Below, piece by piece: positions 52,601 through 64,000 of a DNA stretch of 64,000 nt. Position 1 is the first letter of the stretch. Each line of letters opens with the position of its first letter. A model generated the notes under the pieces. It was not told the DNA's origin and did not search any database. It was given only the letters and a program-made list of their open reading frames with translations. The DNA comes from Aphelocoma coerulescens (Eukaryota > Chordata > Aves > Passeriformes > Corvidae). The translations under genes were made by a program, and so were the position numbers. Location of the stretch: positions 11,798,001 to 11,862,000 of the forward strand of contig NC_091033.1 in the NCBI RefSeq assembly GCF_041296385.1. Reading direction: 5' to 3'.

Positions 52601-55600
52601 CACTGGAGAGATGCAGTTATTCCAGCAGCCAAACTGCTGTGCAGGATCAGGTCATGGACTTCACCTTCTCCTCAGTGCAGGAAGGTGAAGCCCTCCACAA
52701 TGTGACATCCTTTTATTTGAATTCCTGATTCCTGTCTTTTAGTCTTTGAATTGTTTCTCACAATAGTGTCAAATTTAGTGAAAACACTTTTAGTTCTTTC
52801 CCTCAAATATTTTGGATCCCACTTGCACATTCTTTGATGAATATTTAATTACTTTTACAAAGTGCAACAAAGGTAACGAGGACATGAACCTGTCGCCTCT
52901 CTAGGTGCTTCAGGGGCAGAGGTTCAAAAACCTGCTATAGTTCTACCATGTCCACACAAGTCCTGTAATTTTGCTCTCCAGATGAGGGACGTGAGCATCT
53001 CCTGCCTCCCTTTCTGTCTGTGTGCTCAATAAATACAATTTTAACAGAGAATTGCAGTACTAAAACCAGTGGATCATTAATTTTTGAGTATCTTCCCTAG
53101 ATACTTTGTCTGAGCAGCTCTGGAGCAGAACAAAAACATATAATCCATGAGGATTCGTTTTTACCACAGAGATTACATATGGTAAAATGTGTCATGTAAA
53201 ATCTTTGTGATGCCCTGGTGGGATCAGGGCATTGGGGAGAATGCTTGGTTTGAGAGTGGTTGGAATATGAGTGAAAAATAACATTACCTGAAGAGGCAGA
53301 TGAGCATGAAGGCTTTTAGGCCATGTTCAGGCAGAGCTGGCAATCACTCAGGGACTGGCTGAAGGCTCCTGTGATGCACTAACTTTTTTGTGCATATTGG
53401 CAGCTTCCGTCTAAACTCAACTTTGTAACCCAAGTCTCCAGCATGTTTAGAATTTCAGATGTGTGTTCTGAGAATTTGCAGTGTTTGCCAGAAAGACACT
53501 ATATGATATTAGCACAGTTGGTTCTGAATTTTAAACCCAAATCTGATGTTCTATGACTCACAGCCTCAGGAAAGAATTAGATGAATATCTCATAAGGGGA
53601 AAGACACCGCCTGAATATCTTTATAGAGGAGATATGCTGAATAATAACCATTATCTCCATATGACAAGCTACCATTCTATTTAGGATATGGTGTGCTGCT
53701 GTAGAAGCAGAGAATGCCACACAGATATTCATATCTGAATTATCTTTAATATACCTAGGGTGCCAGAAATCAATGGAACTGCAGCAGCACAGACCTCACT
53801 TGTTGCTTTTTCTTTCAGTTCATGCCCAGGATGCCTCACTAATACCCCTGGACAGCCCACTCTGAAATCCAGGCTGTCCCAGCACTTCCAGAGTTGCCAG
53901 ATAAAAGCTATCCCAGGTATCCTGCTTGTGCTCTAATCACACCTCTCGTCACAGCACTGCACCATCTCCAATTTGGAACCACACAATAAACCAGCACTTA
54001 AAATACAGAGGGTATTTACCAGAGCCTCAAGGTAGCTGGCCTTTGATTTAGAAAACCAGCACTTAATTTCCGTGTACATCTTTCTTGTAACAAAGTCCCT
54101 CACGGCACCTAAAAACAATTGGTACAATGTGAATCTGGCCCCAAGTAGATCTGAGAGGAATTTCTGTAAATAAAGATATTTAGTACACTTGATTCTGAGA
54201 AGTCTGGGTCGTCCATAGACTCTGGTTGTTATCAAACCTAGAGTGACCTTATTTTCAGGGTTTCCAGATTCCATCATGTGTTAGAATTTCTAGGATTTGC
54301 ACTCTCTCTTCCACAACTCAGGAGCACAACAGTTGGCTTTGAGAAGTTTAAGTAAACTGTGTCCAAAGAATTACAACAGAGAAGTGAACAACAGCTTGTG
54401 GCATTGTAGGATTCGTGGTCCCATGTAAGTCAATCTGCTCCAAGCATCCCCATTATAATTCTTTTTGAAAGGCACAATAAATGCTTATATAAACTGATTA
54501 TAAATCACAAATCCTTTAATGACTTACAAGAGGACACTGCTTTGGATGGGGAGGAGGTGCACTTCCATTTGGCTGACTTTACTGCCTAACGAGGCTCACA
54601 TCTGGAACAGCAGGATTTATGGCACCTTCAGGCCATAATTCTGTGAAAGGAACGTGGAAACAGCTCCTTCCGTTGTGCCTCTCTAGGAGATGCCCACACC
54701 AAACAGCTCAAGAGGAGCTGGGTTGCTCCTCTGACTTATGAAATATTTTTCATTTGTTTTTTACAGAGAAAACCTCGTGACATTGTCCTCAAATGTCCTG
54801 AAGTTCAGCAGGAGGACATAACAGCAAATATCAAGATTCAAATAACACAATTTGCTGAATTTAACACAATAACATCCAAAATTCCAAACAGAAATTAAAT
54901 ACTCACAGTAACCTGGTGCAACAGAAATGCACCGTGTAAGGTTCCTTGTTCTGGAGAGTTTTTGTGTTCAATAGCCGAAAAGGCCAGAGACTGAAAGAGG
55001 AAACGTGTTAATTTGTGTTTGGTGGGTTTTAGGGTTAGTGTGGTGTTTCAGCACTGCTTACCTCTTATTTCCTCCCTCCTCTACTCTTCTTTATTCCATT
55101 TTCTTATTGGGTTCATGGTGAATCTCTGGCTTAATCTTTGTGAATAGGAGAAGGACAATACTGGAATATTCACTCCCTTGCCCTCTGACGTCGATCACAA
55201 TTATTGTGAGAAGAGAGGGAGCTGCAACAGAAATGGGTGTGTTTTAACAAATATCCAGCATTTCTGGCTCTGTGCTTTTACATCCCTGGTACCACTTCTA
55301 GATTATGCCCAGGAGGAGTTTGTGTGCTAATGCTTGCAGATTTGGCTTGTGAAAAGTGCCTCCCTAAATAGAATTATCCTTTCAACACCAGTCTCTCTCC
55401 TTCCCTGCTGAGCAGCATCTTTTATTTTTCACAAGGTGCAAAAAGAACCTACTGATGATAATGTCCTTTTGCTCCTCTAGAAAAGGAAGCTCTTAAGCCC
55501 CTCCAGCAAAACATGTCCCTATTTAACGAGTAACTGAATAAATGCAAATTCTGTCGAGCTTTGCTTAATGGGCCAAGCAAGTACTTCAGTTCAAAGTTGA

Positions 55601-57215
55601 AGAAATCAAGGATGCCAACTTAGAAATACTCCTTTCCCCATGAAGTTCTGTGCACAATCAAGGAAATAAAATCAGCTGAAAAAGACATTCACAGATTTAA
55701 AAAAAAAAACCCAAACCTCTCAAAAATTCAGCTGTAACAGGCTGACTATTGTCAAATACGTATATAGATAAAGTGATTTTTAACTAAGTGGCAAGAAAGA
55801 CGTGACTTTTCATCAAAAATTAGGCTGGAGTGGAAACACTGAGTACAACAGTGCTGGTAAGTCAGGCTTTGCCAGTCCCAGACAAACTACAGCAAAGCCT
55901 TCATGACTCAAATATTAAACTTTCAGAAAAGCTTTTGTTTCCTCCCATGCTGCTCACCTAAACAGAATGATTGGTAAACATCTGCAAAGGCACTGCTCGT
56001 TCCCTTTACAGCCCTCCTTAATCTCCAGCACCATAATGGACCCACAAAAATAGTGACAGCTTGAATTGGACAGCTCGGGATCGACACTGCTGCATTACAT
56101 CTTAAGAAATATTGTCTCCTGGGCTATTCAAGCTCCTTCATAAGCATCTGTGGTCTTTTTCTTCTCCTGAGAATTCAAGATTTAAGGAGAAAAGACCGGA
56201 TTTTTTTTTTTTTTAAACAGTTCCTTAGTACAAAGCACCTGAAATGGGAAAACAGCAGCAGCACCAACTCCAAAACCTCTCATTTCTTACTGCACTGTCA
56301 GATCTGAGAAGTTGTGATGTTTTTCTCTCCTGCATATAGAGGACAATCCCAAAAGCACAAACAGCACCCATGGTCTACAATGGGTGCCAAATGGCAACCT
56401 TCTAATTCCACTTTCTTCCAACATTTTTTCCTTGTTTGGGGTCTCAGACATTATTTTGAGGCTCAAGGCAAAGGTTTCAGGGCCCAGAGAATACATACAG
56501 TGTAATAGAGAGCCCTCCAGAGAAGTGCAGCTTCTGGAGCAAGGGGAAAACATGAACCTAAACACTTCTAAGGGACAAAACTAATGGTGATGAAGTGGTA
56601 ACATGATTCAGTTGGATAGAACTAATTACTCATGGTAGAGGATGAGAGCAAGGGTTTGCTTTGGCAATAAGTGAACTTACTGAAAGTAAGAACAACTAAA
56701 TATGGGCTTGATTAGGGGAAAGACTTTCAAAATTCAATGTATAGAAGTAATTAGAAAATTAGAATGGGGAAAATGACACTGAGTCCTTTGGAGACTGATT
56801 CTCCTTATCCATAGCATACACAGTGGACTAAAGCTCCTATTTTCTGATCAAGCTTGCCTTATCACAAAGACATTTATTTTCTAGTCATGAATGACTGGAT
56901 TCAATTAAAATACAAGCTCACCTGTCAATTAAATTGAGACAGAAACTCTCCTGACATTCAGAAATGAACATTAAAAATCACCAAGTGCTACCAGAGGCTG
57001 CCATACTTAAAACTCTTCATATGCAGGAACAGAATGTATTCTGTTGCTGGATTACTATAAAATGTGAGTTTCTATTACCTTGTGGGGGTTAAGTTAAAGA
57101 AAGAAAAAAGTTATAGCCCTTTCAAAAGCCTAAGGATTTAATTTTTTAAAACTCCAACAACAAATATTGCAATAGCTGTGCTATGTAGATATGCAAGGGC
57201 ATGATGAATTATTGG
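43641..57215. other. Non-coding AT-rich stretch
   Basis: No gene was recognised. Open frames reach 114 codons (53933-54277, minus) with no known motif. An AATCACAGAATCAGAGG word at about 48044-48060 is a weak partial match to a reversed CR1 3' end, without its second block. The AT-rich span 47040-47240 is free of simple repeats. Confidence 0.55.
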
Positions 57216-57233
57216 GTGACTCTATTGAGTCAC
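57216..57233. repeat. Palindrome containing an AP-1-type site
   Basis: GTGACTC and GAGTCAC form perfect 7-bp arms around TATT. The right arm together with its preceding T reads TGAGTCA, the AP-1 consensus. With no neighbouring gene, a regulatory role is speculation. Confidence 0.4.
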
Positions 57234-60200
57234 TTTTCATCTACACTTAAAAGCTGCCAATTCTTTATTAAGTTTACTTACTTAACCTGCCATTTAATCC
57301 GGTGTAGTGAAGCTTTGCTGACACCTCAACTTAGTTTAGTTTGCTTAAGTGGAACTTTGCTACATTTAAATACACGTGCTCTTGGTGTCAGGCCCTTAGC
57401 TTATTTCAAATCACTGAAAATAAAGTGAGGTACTGTCGATACCTGTACTCTGGGTACAATATTTGCTTATGAATTTGGTCTTGAAGCTGTACTAAAACAG
57501 CTTTTGAATCTCCCCTAGAGGAAATAAATATTAAAATTTCATTTCTCGTAAATCCTACGATCCACAGAAAGTGCACTACCAATAGTGGAGATTCCCAAGG
57601 CGAGGCTCTGTGAGACAAAGGTCACATCAGCCAAGACCAGCCCTTCAGTCACCTGTTGCATCCCTCAGCTGTGAAGGACCCATGCCTGGGCTGTGATGGT
57701 GCTTTTTGGTGGCAGGAGCTCTTTATCCTGCTCCTGCAGGAGGAATGCTCTTGGCTCCGTCTGTCTGTGACTGTGAGGGAATTCCCTTTAACATGAGCAG
57801 GGATTATCAGGGACATGTCAATGGAAGTTGGCCTCTCATGGGCAGCTTTACCCCTCGAGCAGCATGAGGTTATTGGAACTTTACTAGGATTTCTGAGCTG
57901 TCAGGAAGCAGAGCTATGACTCCCTTGTTTATAGTTAGTGCTGACATACACAGTGGGCCTGAAAAGCAGAATGATCTTAAACTGCTCTGAGTCTGTTATC
58001 ACCAGGCTTTGGGGTTGTGGCTTGTGCCTTTTTTAAAAGCAGACCACCAAAAAGGTCACTTCACACATCCCTGTTTTTCATTAGTTTTGCATTTAGCAGG
58101 ATTGTTCTTTATTCCTTCCATCCTTCTATTGAACTGGGGGGAGAGGAGGCACAGAGGGAAAATGACAAATAGGCTGCATTTGTCCCTTCCCTTCTGTCAT
58201 TTGTTTCACGGGTAAGTGAGTAGAAATGAAGACAGCATGTTCCACACCGAGTGCTGAGAGCACAGAATATGGCCTCCAGCTAGAGCACAAATAATTTCTA
58301 TGCATGATGAATCCTTTCAATAACAAGGGCCCTGCTAATGTGGGATCAAATCACAGTCATTAGCTCTTGGCACTGCTCTTAAAATGATATAGAAATCCAA
58401 GCAGCATCCAGCCATGCTCCTGTGCCACACACACTAGCCAGTATTTCAGCTGGCAATTTACTTTTCTCATCAATGTGTTGGTATAATTAGGAAAAAAAAA
58501 AAATGTGCCATCTGATAGGACAAACTCCTCTAAAAGCAATAGGAAATGCTTAAGGAAATGATGGATCATTCTGAAATAAAGGGCTGTGGTGTGAATCTAT
58601 TGATAGATGAATTGATTCTGGGACTGTTTTGAGACCTGTGGCCCTGTGTGATGGGTGATTTTCTATGGCAGGTAACAAACTATTCAATTAAAGCCATATA
58701 TTCCGGTTCTTCTGATTTTCAGTCACCAGTGCCTTTTGAAACCATGGCAGTCACAGAAGGAGTCGCACTTACTGCAGCAAAAAAGCTTTCAAACTGAGTT
58801 TAAGCTCTTTGACCGTGATCCAGAAGCTTCACAGTCATTTAGAAGCACTTCTTGTTGCCTCAAGCCATCTTTTTCTTTTAATTCTTTTGTATTATTATTT
58901 TTACATAGCAGTTATATTCCTTTTTTAATTTATAATACTATTATTCAGCATTTGATAGGTTGAAAAATTTTGTTAATATTCTGCAATGTGTAAATTATAT
59001 ATTCTCTTAAAATCCCCAAATAATTACTTTGCCCGAGTTAAGCGAACATAGTATTTTATTTTTAAAAAGCACTTTCTTGCAAGATTTTTTTATTTATTTG
59101 CACTTACTTTAGGTAACTGTGCATCCATAAAGATATTTTGCATTTTATTCTTAATGAATTTTTTTCATGAAAAGAAAACCAGTAATTAGTAAAGAGTTCT
59201 ACTTTGATGGATGCTTCAGTATTCCCCCTGTTGCTGTTCTTTAGGGAACAGTGTATGGCAAAATAGATACTACTATTTTATAAATGAATTTCTCAGAAAA
59301 TTAAACTTCAGCTTGTGTTTCACATTCTCTCAGTCCAGGTAAGGGATGTCCCCTGCCCCTTCTATATATTTTTGGCAGTTAATCCACTCGAATAATTACA
59401 ACTTTCATAAATTCTCACAGTGCTGGGGGGTTTGCTAGTATGATACAGTGCTGAGGTCATGGGTCTGGTTCAGAGTTTGTCAGGTTGAAATGGACTCCAT
59501 TTGTTACCCAATTAAGCTGTAGAAAAACGCTGGTTAAAGAATTCCCTGGAAGTGCCAGCAGGGCAGTGAGCACATGCCCAGCCTGCCCACCCTGTCTGGA
59601 GAGAGACCCCTGAGTGCAGCTCGGGCCTTTGCTGACATCTGCCCAAATCAAAGGCAACCTGACAGTAAAATTGACCTTCTAGGCTGTGACAAAAAACCTG
59701 CTGACCAAGGAATTGCAAAAATCCTTGAGGCTTAGCTAACTCCAGAAGCATCATTAACATGAAAAACCAGATACCTGAAGGAGGCCCTGCTAGTGATGCA
59801 CTCTGGTCTAAATTCAACACAGAACACGCTGCTGCTTGAAACTAGAAGACACCGTCAGATGCTCAGATTTGTCTATCCCAGACTCAGACAGATGACAGCC
59901 ACTCAGGCCAAAATTCAACACCAAAGATAAAAGTCAGTGCAAGGGCCCACTGATACCTTTCCCTATTGTTCTCTGAATTCTCTATAAACACAGTGCTGAA
60001 GCAGCCTGTATCAAACTGAGCCAGAAAAGAGGATCAAGGGGGATAACATTTTAAAGTTGATTCAATACACACTTTTCCTAGAAACCAGTTTTTATGATGC
60101 TGCCATGTGATCTCCTCTGGAAGAGGATTTGTTCTTTTCCCAACCAATTATGCTGACTTTCTATGCAACCTTGACTAAAAATAGAAGACTTATTTTGGAA

Positions 60201-63200
60201 GAAAATTCCAAGTGATTTTTATATTTGAAAAGAGAATGTAATTATTTTTTAAGTGCCTTGACTTTTCCCTCATGTGAAAAAAAACCCCAAAAATGCAACA
60301 CCTTAAAAACTAAATGATGGCTCACCTCACTGCTGAAGTTATAAACCAACTGGACATCATTGGTGACAACGACCGAAAACATCTGTGCTCCTTCTTCTGG
60401 GATTTACTAAAAAAACTGATCAGTACAAGAGGACTCTAAGCAGCAGAAGGGAAATGTGGTGCCTCTAGACAGCTGACTGCACATTTGTGTCTAATGACAA
60501 AGCTTATAGAGCAATATAACCACTTCTTTATTTAGGAACATTGGATCCTGTTCTGGAAAACACCTTAGCAATCACTATATGTAGCTCTCCTCTGTTGCAT
60601 ATTTTACATGTTCCCTCTTATAAACTAGAATTAATTTGCTGTAATGTAATATGAAGATCAAAATTAGAACAATATTTTCATCTTCTCTTCAGTCAGTTTG
60701 TTTCATCTAAAAGAAAAATCACAGCTTGAGCTGTGTAATCTCAGCCAAAGATAAATCTCAGTTTATTATGTATCAAGACTTCCTGGGAAGCCATTTGGCT
60801 GAATTAAGCTCATCCTTCCTTTTTTGTGACAACTCATGTCATGACATTAAAGGTCATGTTCCTTCCTTTCTGTCACTTTAAATTATGCCATCAATATCAA
60901 GAAGTGAATGTAATAAATGCTACAGAATTATTAAAATCATGCTAGGTGGCTGCTTTTCATACATTCCTGCAGCTCCTTTTATGATTTCAGCTAACACTTC
61001 GCATTCTTAACAGGAAAAACAGGTGCCTTGAATATAATAGGAAACAAGATGAGGATGAAAGTCTAGGGAGGAGGAGTAACTCAAATTCCAGTCACGCCAT
61101 GCCTATAATCACAGCAATAGCACCACACACGCATTCATTAAGGAAACATTCAGTTACCCTCTTTGCAATCACGTTTAAAATGATTTAGCTCAACACTCTA
61201 TCCCCAAAAGCATACATCTGGACTAAAATAAGAAATAAATAATTTAAAGGGATAAATGTTTATTGAAAACATTTGCATCTGGCTCAATCAAGTGCTTAGT
61301 TGCTACTTTTCAGGATCGCTATTTTACTTCCATGTTGTTCTTTGGCTTTTAAATGAGAAATTTAGGTTTCATTTTTCAAACCAAGCACCTTTCTGTTTCC
61401 CCCACCTTCTGGCAGAGAGTCCCAATCTCCTTGCTAGAAGATGACTTGGAGTTCCCCACTGGAAACACAAATTGAAGGAATAATCCAACTGTAAGCACAC
61501 CATTTATGTTAATGGTTGTGGAAAAACCAACCTGGAGGATTAACTGCCACACAGCAGCAGAATGTGTGTGCTCCCCTTGTCAAAGGAAGCAGCAAGAACT
61601 CTGAGAGAAGGAAATAAAACAATATTTTTTATGTGGCTGCAGATTGAGATATGGCTCTTTCCAACAGGTTTAATTAGCATGGAGGCAGAGATTCCCATTT
61701 TGTAATTTCTCTTCCTTAATTGATTCCTAGTTCTATTTTTAAGTTAAAATTCTGCATCCAACTACACACATTACACGTCCCAGGAAGCAGAAACAAAGTC
61801 ATTTGAAGAACAGCTGAGCAGCTCACTACAACATAGATAGAGGCGATGAAAGGATTTGTTGTTTAAATAATGTGAAATACACATAACAAGGGTGTGGGGA
61901 GCAGGAAGATCAAGGGAGGAGAACCATTCAGCAGCACTGGAGTTGGAAAGGCCAAGGGAAAAAAAAGTAGGACTGTAGAGCACGGCAGTGAAATGAGGGA
62001 TAAGGGGAAGGGGAAAAAAATGGCTGAGGCAGCAGGATAGTGAATAAAGTGAATAAAGGCTGCCCCAGTCATCTGCAAAATAAAACTCCACACAGACATA
62101 ACACCTGGAGTCCACCTCAGCCAAGAGTCTCTCTGCTTATGCTTTTCAAGTGAGAAGAACTGCCTGCTCTTTCTACCCAGTAATTACAGCCAACATCACT
62201 TTAGAAATTTAGATGTAAACAAAGCACAAAGACCTTCTGTGTCTCCCAGTCAAGCCTCACCTGCACAAAAACCAAAACAGATCCTACAAACTCTTTTGTG
62301 TACAGGTCAATTCAGGCAATTCTTCTTAATAAAGTCAGTATTTCAATTTTAAAGCCAGCAACTACTCACACGTAAAGTTTTACAGTACTAAACCCACTGA
62401 AAAATGACAATGATGCAGAAACATCAAGCTGCATTATAGGCTTAGGTCTCAAAATATTTGGATTTCATTAGCTCAGCAATGAGGCTTCCAGTGCATGCTG
62501 ATCATTCATTAATGCACCTCTCCTTAGAGAGGGGACCAAGTCAAACGTGTTCCTCCTAATTTGATTTGAAAGGAACATATATAATATATGTGAACTACAT
62601 ATAGTTTTGGACCTCAAGAAACAATCAGCAGTAGCTCACTGGGCCATGATATTCTGCAGGGAATCTTACACAATGAAGAGAAAAAAACTCTGAATAATTT
62701 ACACTAAAATCTGCTTGATTTACAACCTTCTGTTCTATCTCTGTGGGAGACAGCTATGGCAATGAATCCTTACAGTAAATCTACATTTAACAAAAGAAGT
62801 TACTGAGACCCAAAGACTGGCCAGTCCAACTTAAGGAGATAACTAAATCCCAGGGACTCCAAGAAAGAACACAGAGACCTGTTACATCATGTGATTTAAC
62901 TACAGCCTGGCTAAACCCGAGTCACCACAAGGCTGTAATGGACCTGACCCCGCTGTGTCAGGCAAATGTAGCTCAAAGATTCCCTGGCCAAGGATCTTGC
63001 AATCAAAGTGAGAAAAGGATAAAAATGAACCCAACAGTCCAAGGAAAAAGGAAGCAAAAGCACAGCATTTGTGAAGGCTGCAGCAAGCCCTGCTGGTACT
63101 AAATTTCTTACAGCAGGAAGTTTGAAGGAGCACATCTTCCTAGAGGTTTCCAAGGAGCCTTTGGCAAGCACAGTCAGGCTGCCCCAACATCTCACACTGA

Positions 63201-63439
63201 GCTGGGCAATGCTGGTATCACCCAGTGCTCAAAACACCAGATCTGAAAATTTCCACCAGTTCTGGAGGCAAACACAGACTCTTGGACAGGGAAAAATGCC
63301 CGTGAACAAGCAAAGTGTTTGCCAGAAGACAGCAGGAGTAAAGGCTGAGCAACACCCTCAGGTGGTGTAACCCAACTTTTAGAAAAGATTCCTTCTTAAG
63401 AAAACTGGGGACATTTAATGCACTTTTGGAACTGTTGTG
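57234..63439. other. Non-coding AT-rich stretch
   Basis: No gene was recognised. It includes a 12-nt A run near 58492 and a near-palindromic CATATATAATATATG at about 62576-62590. The minus-strand frames at 61771-62124 are driven by a purine-rich plus strand (GGGAAAAAAA, GGGGAAGGGG words). Confidence 0.55.
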
Positions 63440-63461
63440 AAAAAAAAAAAAAAAAAAAAAA
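63440..63461. repeat. Poly(A) tract, 22 A
   Basis: The longest A run in the window. No retroposed body was recognised upstream. The remaining 63462-64000 holds no recognised feature. Confidence 0.9.
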
Positions 63462-64000
63462 CAGAAAACAAACAACATTTAGGTTCTTAAAATCCTACTG
63501 CTTAACAGGAGATGAATTATTGAATATTCATTATCTTCCTGAATTGGAATGAGTGCTGGAAAATGAAAAATCAGGAGATGGCAGAAACAGGGAAAACAGC
63601 CAGACTTCCTCTGTGTGAAACATATGTGTTAGTTTTGTTGAAAAATAAGGAGAAAGAAGTTCTTCAAATTGCAGCCCAGGGCTGACTATTTACACGTACA
63701 AACCTCACACCGAGCTCCTCCCTTTCCTGCAGCCTATTCTTTGGGACCACCTCAGGCATTATTACATAAATGACCCTGCTGCTTACAACAGGGTGCAGAG
63801 ATCATCCCACACGTGGGAAGGCAGGAATTTGGCCTTGGAGAAGCTTCTGATTGCAGTGGGCTGTTGATAGAGGTTCCCAGTGGATGCACAGAGCAGTTAT
63901 TCACACTGGGTAAGGGTTAGGTGGAGATCCCTGCTGGTTCTGGGGGTGAGCAATACAGACAATAGCCATGAGCACAGGAGAAGTGTTTGTGATCCCTCAA

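Noticed and set aside
63440..63461. 22-A tract as a possible retroposed tail
   Set aside because: No gene- or SINE-like body on its 5' side and no flanking direct repeat; the same holds for the tracts at 3221, 21092 and 35112.

Overview
The window looks like AT-rich, gene-poor nuclear DNA from a bird. Three things point that way: a CR1 3' end with the typical closing ATTCTATGA-type sequence (394-454), a second CR1 3'-end relic in reverse (23797-23850), and a solo LTR of avian endogenous-retrovirus type (24813-25466) with matching target-site duplications. Interspersed repeats are otherwise sparse. Passerine origin is possible from the style of the LTR and of the CpG-rich flank, but I cannot prove it. 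No intact protein-coding gene, tRNA, rRNA or CRISPR array could be recognised.

The one substantial protein signal is on the minus strand at 24630-25585. Two open blocks read like neighbouring parts of the conserved core of FAM217B, a vertebrate protein of the FAM217 family. The upstream block (25585-25467) carries SDLSDSEKIPIPPSP and LRAEEIDPV. The downstream block (24812-24630) carries YYYPDFLPPPFTSWDLKQ and LEKYIERLVQL. Between them lies a 654-bp LTR in the opposite (+) orientation, flanked by TGTTC/CGTTC. Removing the LTR and one duplication leaves the two blocks adjacent and in phase, so the LTR landed inside coding sequence. The family homology stops abruptly at both outer ends and no other FAM217B exon was recognised, so this is best called an orphan exon-like pseudogene fragment broken by an ERV.

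Layout: 1-24629 is non-coding with an ATT microsatellite, CR1 relics and short tandem repeats. 24630-25760 is the composite locus (FAM217B-like blocks, LTR, CpG-rich flank). 25761-64000 is again non-coding, with a possible old sauropsid repeat near 31.56 kb, a local AT-rich duplication at 34.95 kb, an LTR-like poly(A) module in reverse near 43.2 kb and several long A tracts. Long open frames elsewhere (up to 155 codons, at 39678-40145 minus) show no family I recognise and look like chance. The LTR's promoter and poly(A) signal point to the + strand, so any read-through transcript would be antisense to the upstream FAM217B-like block.
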